Numbered from the stretch's first letter, positions 1 through 5,400 are shown. The stretch: DNA of 5,507 bases from an uncultured Bacilli bacterium (GCA_947632355.1 CANROY010000061.1:1-5507), one strand, 5' to 3'. Made by a program: numbers and translations. The notes: generated by a model not told the origin, from the sequence alone.

Positions 1-2
1 TA

Positions 3-1346
3 ATACCTGTAACTATTGATGAAAATGATGGAACAGTAAGAAAAGCAGACATAAAAGATGAGTGGTATAACTATGAAAAGAAGGAATGGGCAAATGCAGT
101 CATACTTGTAGATGGAGTGACTGAACCAAAGAATGATGAAGTTATACCGGAAGAAAATATTGAAAGTTATTTTGTATGGATACCAAAATATAGATATAAA
201 ATCTTTGATATGGGAAAATATGATGAGCTAGAAACAGAAGAAACAGAATTAGAAAACAAAGCAAAACCAATCGAAATAAAGTTTGGACTTGTAGATACAA
301 AAGATAATGTTGATGAAGAATGTGCAACACCGGGAGTATCAGGAGAAAATGGAACTTGTGATGTCAATGATTGGATGACCCATCCTGCATTTACAGCGTT
401 TGAAAACTCAAAAGGCTTTTGGGTAGGCAAATTTGAGACAGGATATAATCAAGATACAACAAATTCAAATACTATAAATGTAACTGAAAGTTGGACAACA
501 AAAGGTGCAGAACAAAATATAGAAAGTAGTTCAAAAGTAATCATTAAACCAAATGTGTATAGTTGGAGAAATATAACAGTAAAAAATGCATTTGATACTA
601 GTTACTCATATCAAAGAGACTTAGATAGTCATATGATGAAGAATACCGAATGGGGTGCTGTTGCGTACTTATCTCATTCTAAATATGGAACATGTAAAAA
701 TGATAAATGTACAGAAATAAGAATTAATAATAGTCAAAGTTATGTAACAGGAGTAGCAGCAAAACAGGAACCCACAATCGGTTATACAAGTACTAATACT
801 TCTCAAAATGTATATGATGTTACTACACCAAAAACAAATAGCACTAATACTTATAATTACATTGATTCCTTAAGCAAAGTTGCAAGTACTACAGGAAATT
901 ATACAGGAATTTATGATATGAGTGGTGGAGCATGGGAATATTTAATGGGTGTAACGATATCAAATAACAATGACATTTTATTTGTTTCGAGCGGATTTAG
1001 CACTAGTACTTTTCCTTTTACAAGTGGCGAAGGTAATTCAAAATATTATGATATTTATGATTATAGTCCAGGTAGTTCAACTTACAGTAGAAGAATATTA
1101 GGAGATGCTACGGGGGAGATGGGGCCATTTGGAACAAAGAAATATGGTACGAGGACAGCACAAGTATCTTCGTGGTATGATGATAATGCTATTAATTATA
1201 CTGTTGGTTATCCTTGGTGGACACGTAGTGGTGCATTTGGTCATGGTACAAATTCTGGTATCTTTAATTGGAGTACTAACACTGGTGAAAAAAGGGACTT
1301 CGCCACTTTCCGTATTGTTTTAACTCTAGCAAATGATAAATCTTAA
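3..1346 (+). CDS. C-terminal part of a surface protein with an FGE/C-type-lectin-like module (5' end outside window)
   Basis: The frame is open from the first complete codon, so the gene starts upstream; the GTG at 117 is internal and has no good ribosome binding site. 447 residues are visible. The opening residues (IPV..., WYNYEKKEWANAVIL) and the later blocks VWIPKYRYKIFD (58-69), FWVGKFETGYN (139-149), HMMKNTEWGAVAYL (210-223), YDMSGGAWEY (304-313), PWWTRSG (404-410) and FRIVL (436-440) match a pattern I know from clostridial and other Bacillota surface or phage-associated proteins, often annotated as prepilin-type or formylglycine-generating-enzyme-like. Two cysteine pairs (107/119 and 231/236) would suit disulfides outside the cell. 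The fold is probably used for binding rather than enzymatic work; this is inferred. Codon use differs from the genes to the right (Ile ATA and Arg AGA favoured), hinting at transfer. No ligand or partner can be named. Family call is moderate, function unknown. Confidence 0.6.
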   Translation: MPVTIDENDGTVRKADIKDEWYNYEKKEWANAVILVDGVTEPKNDEVIPEENIESYFVWIPKYRYKIFDMGKYDELETEETELENKAKPIEIKFGLVDTKDNVDEECATPGVSGENGTCDVNDWMTHPAFTAFENSKGFWVGKFETGYNQDTTNSNTINVTESWTTKGAEQNIESSSKVIIKPNVYSWRNITVKNAFDTSYSYQRDLDSHMMKNTEWGAVAYLSHSKYGTCKNDKCTEIRINNSQSYVTGVAAKQEPTIGYTSTNTSQNVYDVTTPKTNSTNTYNYIDSLSKVASTTGNYTGIYDMSGGAWEYLMGVTISNNNDILFVSSGFSTSTFPFTSGEGNSKYYDIYDYSPGSSTYSRRILGDATGEMGPFGTKKYGTRTAQVSSWYDDNAINYTVGYPWWTRSGAFGHGTNSGIFNWSTNTGEKRDFATFRIVLTLANDKS

Positions 1347-1376
1347 TATCTCTAATGTAAAGACTCTATAAGAAAT

Positions 1377-1415
1377 AAAAAAATTGAAAGATTAATTTCC
1401 TTCAATTTTTTCTTT
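1377..1415. terminator. Bidirectional intrinsic terminator between the surface gene and lexA
   Basis: An 11-bp perfect stem pairs 1378-1388 (AAAAAATTGAA) with 1401-1411 (TTCAATTTTTT); G1390 and C1399 can extend it past an A-C mismatch. The plus strand continues as a T-rich tract to 1417. On the minus strand the A-run at 1377-1383 gives the T-run. It lies between two converging genes, 30 nt after one stop codon and directly after the lexA stop, so it can serve both. The stem is AU-rich, so efficiency is uncertain. Confidence 0.75.
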
Positions 1416-2033
1416 TTAAAATCTTCTATACAATCCAATGGCTTTTCCTAAAATAGTACAATTTTCTAATAGAATCGGTGCCATTGTATCATTTTCTGGT
1501 TGAAGTCGTATATGGTCACTTTCTTTATAGAATGTTTTTAACGTGACTTCATTTTCCGGAGTCATAGCAACAACGACATCTCCGTTACGTGCTACTTTTT
1601 GTTTTTGCACAATAACATAATCACCATCATAAATTCCTTTGTTAATCATAGATTCTCCACTAACGTGTAAAGCAAAAACCGTTTCTTTTCTAGGTACTAA
1701 AGAAGCCGGAATATTAAAAAATTCATTTGGTTGCTCTATGGCTTCAATAGGACTACCTGCAGTTATTTTACCAAGTAAAGGAATTTTAATGACTTCTTCA
1801 TCTTTTTCTAAATATTCGTTTTCAACTAAAATTTCAATGGTTCTAAATTTATTGTTGCTTGTTTTAATAGCTCCGGCATTTTCTAATTTTTTTACGTGAG
1901 CGTGTACAGTTGCTGGACTCGATAAATTTAAACCTGCACATATCTCTCGAATAGAAGGTGGGTAGCCGTGCGTTGCTGTATATTTCTTAATAAAATTTAG
2001 AACTTCCGTTTGTTTGTTTGTTAATTCTTTCAT
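1416..2033 (-). CDS. lexA: LexA, SOS response repressor (autocleaving, S24 family)
   Basis: 205 residues, the usual LexA length. LexA dimers repress DNA-damage genes until RecA filaments trigger self-cleavage. The N-terminal winged helix-turn-helix spans about residues 1-65 (YPPSIREICAGLNLSSPATVHAHVKKL region, 24-50). The C-terminal S24 domain has the scissile Ala92-Gly93 pair (ITAGSP), catalytic Ser128 (HVSGESM) and general-base Lys166 (VTLKTF); the 38-residue spacing of Ser and Lys fits the family. RLQPEND (176-182) is another family signature. I chose the ATG at 2033 because GGAGGT (2044-2049) precedes it by 10 nt and the protein then begins MKELTNKQ as LexA should. The frame stays open to 2117, but those 28 residues would cross the promoter. 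The gene is divergent from the 50-residue gene, as lexA is from yneA in B. subtilis, and an SOS-box-like site overlaps its -35 element, implying autoregulation. Confidence 0.97.
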   Translation of the reverse strand: MKELTNKQTEVLNFIKKYTATHGYPPSIREICAGLNLSSPATVHAHVKKLENAGAIKTSNNKFRTIEILVENEYLEKDEEVIKIPLLGKITAGSPIEAIEQPNEFFNIPASLVPRKETVFALHVSGESMINKGIYDGDYVIVQKQKVARNGDVVVAMTPENEVTLKTFYKESDHIRLQPENDTMAPILLENCTILGKAIGLYRRF

Positions 2034-2055
2034 ATAAGTTTTTACCTCCAATTTC

Positions 2056-2084
2056 ATCTTAACACACAAAGTGTAAAAAGTCAA
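2056..2084 (-). promoter_or_regulatory. lexA promoter (-35 TTGACT, 17-bp spacer, -10 TAAGAT)
   Basis: On the minus strand, TTGACT (2084-2079) and TAAGAT (2061-2056) are separated by exactly 17 bp: 5 of 6 and 4 of 6 matches to the sigma-A consensus. Transcription would begin near 2050, at the edge of the GGAGGT motif (2049-2044), so the leader would be very short, or the true start lies slightly upstream. The spacer holds a small palindrome, ACAC-AAA-GTGT (2064-2074), of unknown meaning. The -35 element overlaps the SOS-box-like site at 2082-2095. Confidence 0.65.
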
Positions 2085-2095
2085 ACAAATGTTCA
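2082..2095. promoter_or_regulatory. Probable LexA operator 1 (Gram-positive SOS box)
   Basis: CAAAC-AAAT-GTTCA matches the Bacillus-type SOS box CGAAC-N4-GTTCG at 8 of 10 fixed positions. It overlaps the lexA -35 hexamer, the right place for autorepression, and lies about 10 bp upstream of the -35 of the divergent promoter. Binding itself cannot be seen from sequence. Confidence 0.65.
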
Positions 2096-2104
2096 CAAAT
2101 ATTA

Positions 2105-2133
2105 TTGACACGAACAAATATACGTGTTATTCT
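2105..2133 (+). promoter_or_regulatory. Promoter of the small membrane protein/MazG-like operon
   Basis: A perfect -35 TTGACA (2105-2110) is followed after exactly 17 bp by TATTCT (2128-2133), a 4 of 6 match to the -10 consensus. Transcription would start near 2140, leaving a leader of about 18 nt with the Shine-Dalgarno inside it. The spacer carries the second SOS-box-like site, so a bound repressor would sit directly on the promoter. Confidence 0.7.
2108..2127. promoter_or_regulatory. Probable LexA operator 2 / inverted repeat in promoter spacer
   Basis: CGAAC-AAAT-ATACG (2111-2124) has a perfect left SOS half-site, the same AAAT centre as operator 1 and a weaker right half (8 of 10 overall). 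It is nested in a perfect inverted repeat, ACACG (2108-2112) and CGTGT (2123-2127), with a 10-bp centre. Either reading gives a two-fold symmetric protein site between -35 and -10. LexA is the most likely ligand, but the symmetry centre differs slightly between the two readings. Confidence 0.5.
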
Positions 2134-2157
2134 TGAAGTGGAAAGAGGGAATGAGAT

Positions 2158-2310
2158 ATGAAAAAAATTTGGACAAACTATTGTGGAGCAATTTTAGTGT
2201 GCTCGGTGGTCTTTTTTGGTATCTTGGCTCTTAATGCAAGATACAACTATTTAAATCAAAATGAAATGGAATTAGAAAGGAACAACACAGTTGTTGCGTT
2301 AGGTGATTAA
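2158..2310 (+). CDS. 50-residue single-span membrane protein, candidate SOS-induced division inhibitor (YneA position)
   Basis: The protein begins MKKIWTNY, has one hydrophobic helix (about residues 9-26, CGAILVCSVVFFGILALN) and ends in a polar tail (27-50, RYNYLNQNEMELERNN...). Positive residues before the helix predict the N-terminus inside and the tail outside. The start is supported by AAAGAGGGA (2142-2150), 7 nt before the ATG. It lies divergent from lexA behind an SOS-box-like site, the place occupied by yneA in B. subtilis. YneA also has an N-terminal membrane helix and an outer tail, but is about 100 residues with a LysM domain; that domain is absent here. Other SOS division inhibitors (SosA, DivS, SidA) are likewise small membrane proteins, so the role is plausible from place and shape, not from sequence identity. 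It is translated just before the MazG-like gene. Confidence 0.7.
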   Translation: MKKIWTNYCGAILVCSVVFFGILALNARYNYLNQNEMELERNNTVVALGD

Positions 2311-2311
2311 A

Positions 2312-2629
2312 ATGATGCAAGAACAAGTATACTATTCTTTATCAAAAGAAAGTTTAGAGGGTATTCAAAAAAACATAGAAGAACATTCTAAAGAAGATGT
2401 TCAAAAAAATCTTTCTAATGAAATGTTTCAATTATTTTTTGGAGTGATGGAACTAGGAAAAGAAGTTCGTCTGACTTTAAAAAATAAACAAACTTTAGAC
2501 ACCGAATTAAAAATTGCTGATTTATTCCTCTCCTTGGTTGCAATTAGCAACAACTTAAATATTAATTTATTTGATGCTTTAACAAAAAAAGAACAATATT
2601 TGAATGGAAAAGTTGCAAAATGGTTTTAA
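2312..2629 (+). CDS. MazG-like (all-alpha NTP pyrophosphohydrolase-type) protein, possibly inactive
   Basis: 105 residues, predicted all-helical and cytosolic. The C-terminal half, ELKIADLFLSLVAISNNLNINLFDAL followed by KK...YLNGKVAKW, resembles the second half of MazG-like proteins, where an Asp-containing helix is followed by LGIDL and a K..N.....W end; VMELGKEV (about 48-55) could match the earlier EEvGE helix. MazG relatives hydrolyse (d)NTPs to monophosphates with Mg bound by EExxE and ExxD motifs. Here those acidic positions are only partly kept (MELGK, ELKIAD), so catalysis is doubtful. The ATG at 2312 is preferred to the GTG at 2303 because GGTGAT (2302-2307), complementary to the 16S anti-Shine-Dalgarno, contains that GTG; an ATG at 2315 is also possible. 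It starts one base after the previous stop, so the two are one operon and probably translationally coupled. Family call is tentative. Confidence 0.6.
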   Translation: MMQEQVYYSLSKESLEGIQKNIEEHSKEDVQKNLSNEMFQLFFGVMELGKEVRLTLKNKQTLDTELKIADLFLSLVAISNNLNINLFDALTKKEQYLNGKVAKWF

Positions 2630-2644
2630 ACTTTTCCATTTTTT
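2603..2644 (+). terminator. Strong intrinsic terminator ending the SOS-type operon
   Basis: A perfect 12-bp stem, AATGGAAAAGTT (2603-2614) with AACTTTTCCATT (2629-2640), is followed by T2641-2644, a run of six T counting the last stem bases. The loop can pair further (AAAA 2617-2620 with TTTT 2624-2627). The left arm and loop lie within the last codons of the MazG-like gene, and its TAA touches the right arm. Confidence 0.85.
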
Positions 2645-2652
2645 GTTATACT
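2625..2652 (+). promoter_or_regulatory. Possible promoter of the transketolase-family gene
   Basis: TATACT (2647-2652) matches 5 of 6 of the -10 consensus. A weak -35, TTTAAA (2625-2630, 4 of 6), lies 16 bp upstream, inside the terminator hairpin. The strong upstream terminator implies that the transketolase-family gene needs its own promoter. Its ribosome binding site AGGTAGGGA (2665-2673) ends 6 nt before the ATG. Confidence 0.4.
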
Positions 2653-2679
2653 TATAAAAAGAATAGGTAGGGATTTCGT

Positions 2680-4665
2680 ATGAATGAAAATGATTTAAAT
2701 GCCGTAAGTGAAATAAAAGCACTTGCTCTCGATATGATTAGCAATGCAAAAAGTGGCTATCCAGGTATTTCTTTATCAGGAGCACCCATTTTATACACTT
2801 TGTATGCCAAACACTTAAACTATAATCCAGAAAATCCCGATTGGTTAAATCGTGACCGTTTTGTTCTTGCTTCCGGTCATGCTTCAGCCCTTTTATATGC
2901 AACTTTACATATTTGTGGCTTTCCTATTACCAAAGAGGATTTAAAACAATATCGTGCTGTTGATTCTATCTTACCAGGTTATCCCGACAAAGATTTAACC
3001 CCTGGCGTAGATGTTAGTGTTGGTGCATCAGGAGAAGGCATTAGTATGGGTGTTGGTATGGCTTTAGCAGAACGCTATATCGAAAATATTTTAAAAAGTG
3101 AAGACGAAGCCCAAACCTTAATCGATTATCGTACCTATATCTACTGTAGTGATGTTGACTTAATGAAAGGGGTGAGTTACGAAGCTACTTCCTTTGCAGG
3201 TGCCCAAAATCTAGATAAACTTATGCTTCTTTGTGATATTTCCTCCATGACCAATGATGGAAGTACACAAACTACTTTTATTGAAGATTTAGAACTTCGT
3301 TTTGAAGCCATGGGATTCTATGTCGACACGGTAAAGGATGGTAATAACTTAAAACTAATTGATAAAGCCATTGCGAATGCAAAAAAAAGTAAGAAACCTT
3401 CCGTTATCTTCTTTAAAACCATTATAGGAAATGGTTCTCGTAATGCGAATAAAAGTGTTGTTTTTGAAGGACCATTAAATGATGATGATGTCTTTATGAT
3501 AAAAAGAAACCTAAATGTTACAGTGGCTCCTTTTGATGTTCGAAAAGATTCCGTTGTCCACATTCGTACGATGATTAACGACCGAGTAGGGGCTAAGTAT
3601 GCAAGTTATACTTCTTATTTTAACAAAGTAAAATCATCCGCTAATGACCGTTTGTTATCATTACTTCGTATGCTTGTGAATAAAGAGTTTACAATTCCTT
3701 TTGAAAGTCTAAATTTTAAAGTGAATGCCTCTTACGGAGAAAACCTTCTGTTAACCAATCATAAGATTTTAAATATGGTGGCTTCTAAAACCGAATACTT
3801 ATTAGGTGGAAGTGCAGATGTTGCATCAACGACCAAAGTATATATTGATAATACAAGCATTCAAACACCACAAAAACCATTAGGAAGAAACCTAAATTTT
3901 GGTGTTCGTGAAGAAGCCATGGCAGGTATTTTAAACGGAATGTCTTTAAGTGGTTTAAAAACGTATTGTAGTACCAAACTGATTCACGCCGATAGTTTGA
4001 AAACGGGCCTTCGTACGTCTGCTTTAATGCACTTACCCGTTACTTACTTCTTCACCCACGATAGCATTGGAGATAGTGAAGATGGTCCTGCTTTAGAACC
4101 TGTTGAACAATTAACCATGTTAAGAAGTATTCCCAATATGATTACCTTCCGACCAAGTGATATTAATGAAGTGTTAGGAGTCTTTGAATATTTATGTAAA
4201 CATAGTGAACCTATTAGTGTTGTTTTAGGAAATACAGTCATGCCAAAACTTCCGAATACTCATCCAAAAATGACTTTAAGAGGTGGCTATATCGTTAAAA
4301 AAGAAGAAAGAAAGTTAGATGGTATTTTAGTTGCCACCGGTAGTGAAGTTCTAACGGCTTTAAATCTAGCCATAGAACTTCGTCAAGAAAACTTAGATAT
4401 TCGTGTCATTTCAATGCCTTCTATTGAACTTTTCTTAAAAGAAGATAAAGTTTACCAAGAACAAATTCTACCATCTACCGTTAAAACGATTATATTAGAA
4501 CCAGGTAGTAAACAATCTTGGGGTCTATTTGTAAATGATTCAAAATACGTTCTAGGTCTAAATGACTTTGGTTATAGTGGACATAAAGAAGAAGTCCTAA
4601 AAAAATGTGGTTATGATTATGAAAGTTTAAAAGTTGCCGTTCAAAAACTTTTTCTAAATAATTAA
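2680..4665 (+). CDS. tkt: Transketolase-family protein with a heavily altered active site (probable pseudoenzyme)
   Basis: 661 residues, normal transketolase length. The ThDP-binding domain (about 1-270), pyrimidine-binding domain (about 345-520) and C-terminal domain (about 540-661) are all present. Family blocks are clear: NRDRFVLASGHAS (57-69), TPGV (107-110), KTIIGNGS (246-253), LLGGSAD (374-380), FGVREEAM (407-414), FFTHDSIG (457-464), EDGP (467-470) and PVEQL (474-478). Transketolase moves two-carbon units between sugar phosphates in the pentose phosphate pathway. Kept: His67, Asp158, Glu411, His460, Asp468. Lost against canonical enzymes: the His of SGHPG is Tyr27, of PGHPE is Tyr101, of HGAPL is Phe262, of GPTHQPVEQ is Leu472; the Mg-ligand Asn is Ser188; the aromatic FLVFSDY patch is Lys433/His436/Ser439; the phosphate-binding Arg of LSRQNL is Asn518. 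The frame is unbroken, so this is a maintained gene, not a decaying one. It lies between the lexA locus and sirA/yneF, like B. subtilis tkt. The symbol reflects family and position; activity is doubtful. Confidence 0.9.
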   Translation: MNENDLNAVSEIKALALDMISNAKSGYPGISLSGAPILYTLYAKHLNYNPENPDWLNRDRFVLASGHASALLYATLHICGFPITKEDLKQYRAVDSILPGYPDKDLTPGVDVSVGASGEGISMGVGMALAERYIENILKSEDEAQTLIDYRTYIYCSDVDLMKGVSYEATSFAGAQNLDKLMLLCDISSMTNDGSTQTTFIEDLELRFEAMGFYVDTVKDGNNLKLIDKAIANAKKSKKPSVIFFKTIIGNGSRNANKSVVFEGPLNDDDVFMIKRNLNVTVAPFDVRKDSVVHIRTMINDRVGAKYASYTSYFNKVKSSANDRLLSLLRMLVNKEFTIPFESLNFKVNASYGENLLLTNHKILNMVASKTEYLLGGSADVASTTKVYIDNTSIQTPQKPLGRNLNFGVREEAMAGILNGMSLSGLKTYCSTKLIHADSLKTGLRTSALMHLPVTYFFTHDSIGDSEDGPALEPVEQLTMLRSIPNMITFRPSDINEVLGVFEYLCKHSEPISVVLGNTVMPKLPNTHPKMTLRGGYIVKKEERKLDGILVATGSEVLTALNLAIELRQENLDIRVISMPSIELFLKEDKVYQEQILPSTVKTIILEPGSKQSWGLFVNDSKYVLGLNDFGYSGHKEEVLKKCGYDYESLKVAVQKLFLNN

Positions 4666-4671
4666 GCCATT

Positions 4672-4691
4672 ACGACAAAAAACGACAAAAA
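4672..4691. promoter_or_regulatory. Tandem 10-bp repeats resembling Spo0A boxes, upstream of the sirA-like gene
   Basis: ACGACAAAAA occurs twice head to tail with no gap (4672-4681, 4682-4691). Compared with the Spo0A box TTCGNCA, TACGACA (4671-4677) matches at 6 of 7 positions and AACGACA (4681-4687) at 5 of 7; both keep the CGACA core. A 10-bp period puts both sites on one face of the helix. The second copy lies where a -35 would be for TATACT at 4709. In B. subtilis sirA is activated by phosphorylated Spo0A, which supports this reading but does not prove it. Confidence 0.4.
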
Positions 4692-4708
4692 GTACCATTT
4701 TTATATTT

Positions 4709-4714
4709 TATACT
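4709..4714 (+). promoter_or_regulatory. Probable -10 element (TATACT) of the sirA-like gene
   Basis: TATACT matches 5 of 6 of the -10 consensus, and the same TATACTTA string precedes the transketolase-family gene. At 17 bp upstream there is only CAAAAA, no real -35, so the promoter would need an activator. No convincing terminator separates it from the preceding gene, so read-through is also possible. Confidence 0.45.
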
Positions 4715-4732
4715 TAGATAGGTGATGTAAAA

Positions 4733-5149
4733 ATGCGTACTTTTTATATTTTTAAAATCAAAGAAGAATATGCAACACTAACAGAAAAGAATCCTTATCA
4801 ACTCTTTCATATGTTGGATTTTATCTATACGTTAGACATTAGTGAAGCAAGTAAAGGAGCAGACCTTTTCTATAAAATCGTCGACCGTTTTGATGAAAAG
4901 AAATTAGATGCAAAACTTTTAAAAAAATACCAAGAAGATTATTTCTATACGAAGTTTAAAAATATACACCAAATTCATAACTATTATAAAGAGGAAGAAA
5001 CCAAATTAATGATCAAAAAACACTACTTGCTTTTAAAAAGTTCGGTTATGAATCCTGCTTTTTTAAACGACTTAAAAGAAATCCATCGTTTGTTTCTATG
5101 TGATTTTGAAAATAAAGATTATTTTTGGTTAGATAAACTTGCAGTCTAA
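4733..5149 (+). CDS. sirA: SirA-like protein, inhibitor of DnaA-driven replication initiation
   Basis: 138 residues (B. subtilis SirA/YneE is about 148). SirA binds DnaA domain I and blocks new rounds of replication at entry into sporulation. The match lies mainly at the ends: MRTFYIFKIKEEYA (1-14) resembles the B. subtilis start, with its aromatic stretch followed by IKEEFA, and FENKDYFWLDKL (125-136) resembles FNSKRYGWLNPV. The middle is diverged, rich in Lys, Tyr and Phe, with no membrane segment. As in B. subtilis, the gene lies between a transketolase gene and yneF, which adds strong support. GGTGAT (4721-4726), complementary to the anti-Shine-Dalgarno, supports the ATG at 4733. Possible Spo0A boxes and a -10 lie upstream. 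If SirA is right, the organism or its recent ancestors probably sporulate. A diverged relative with a different trigger is the main alternative. Confidence 0.75.
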   Translation: MRTFYIFKIKEEYATLTEKNPYQLFHMLDFIYTLDISEASKGADLFYKIVDRFDEKKLDAKLLKKYQEDYFYTKFKNIHQIHNYYKEEETKLMIKKHYLLLKSSVMNPAFLNDLKEIHRLFLCDFENKDYFWLDKLAV

Positions 5150-5175
5150 AAAAAATTTTAGTAGAATAATATAAA

Positions 5176-5183
5176 AAAGGAGG
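5176..5183 (+). promoter_or_regulatory. Consensus ribosome binding site of yneF
   Basis: AAAGGAGG lies 7 nt before the ATG at 5191 and is the strongest Shine-Dalgarno motif in the window, suggesting high translation of the small membrane protein. A possible weak promoter, TTGCAG (5139-5144), 17 bp, TAGAAT (5162-5167), overlaps the end of the sirA-like gene; expression from upstream is equally possible. Confidence 0.85.
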
Positions 5184-5190
5184 AACTATT

Positions 5191-5400
5191 ATGTTACACG
5201 ATATTTTATTAATTGTACTTGGATTAGTTGTTGGACTTATAATTGGATTTGTGGGTGCTCGTTTTGCAACCAAAAAATATATGCAAAAAAATCCTCCAAT
5301 CAATGAAAAAATGATTGAAGCTATGATGAGTAGTATGGGAAGAAAACCAAGCCAAAAACAAGTAAATCAAGTTATGAAACAAATGAATCGTTATATGTAA
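5191..5400 (+). CDS. yneF: YneF family (UPF0154) single-span membrane protein
   Basis: 69 residues, the usual length. One N-terminal membrane helix (about residues 4-25, DILLIVLGLVVGLIIGFVGARF) is followed by a basic stretch and the family's conserved cytosolic tail, KNPPINEKMIEAMM (33-46) and GRKPSQKQVNQVMKQMN (50-66). B. subtilis YneF has nearly the same KNPPINE, GQKPSQK and MMKAMN blocks, so the assignment is firm. The molecular role of the family is not established as far as I know. It lies downstream of the sirA-like gene with a 41-nt gap and its own strong ribosome binding site, as in B. subtilis, and a terminator follows at once. Confidence 0.95.
   Translation: MLHDILLIVLGLVVGLIIGFVGARFATKKYMQKNPPINEKMIEAMMSSMGRKPSQKQVNQVMKQMNRYM

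Noticed and set aside
117..119. GTG as the start of the left gene
   Set aside because: The same frame is open and clearly coding upstream (WYNYEKKEWANAVIL), and no Shine-Dalgarno precedes the GTG.
2034..2117. Longer lexA start at 2117 giving 28 extra residues
   Set aside because: The extension would translate through the promoter and operator; the start at 2033 has a GGAGGT site and gives the typical LexA N-terminus and length.
2303..2305. GTG as the start of the MazG-like gene
   Set aside because: It lies inside the GGTGAT Shine-Dalgarno that serves the ATG at 2312, and would overlap the previous gene.
3318..3563. Antisense open frame inside the transketolase-family gene, and similar antisense frames at 142-430, 1639-1899, 4044-4241 and 5046-5303
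   Set aside because: They are shadows of well-supported genes, with no ribosome binding sites or recognisable protein features.
4692..4705. Possible terminator between the transketolase-family and sirA-like genes (AAAAAGTACCATTTTT)
   Set aside because: Only a 5-bp all-A/T stem; too weak to call.
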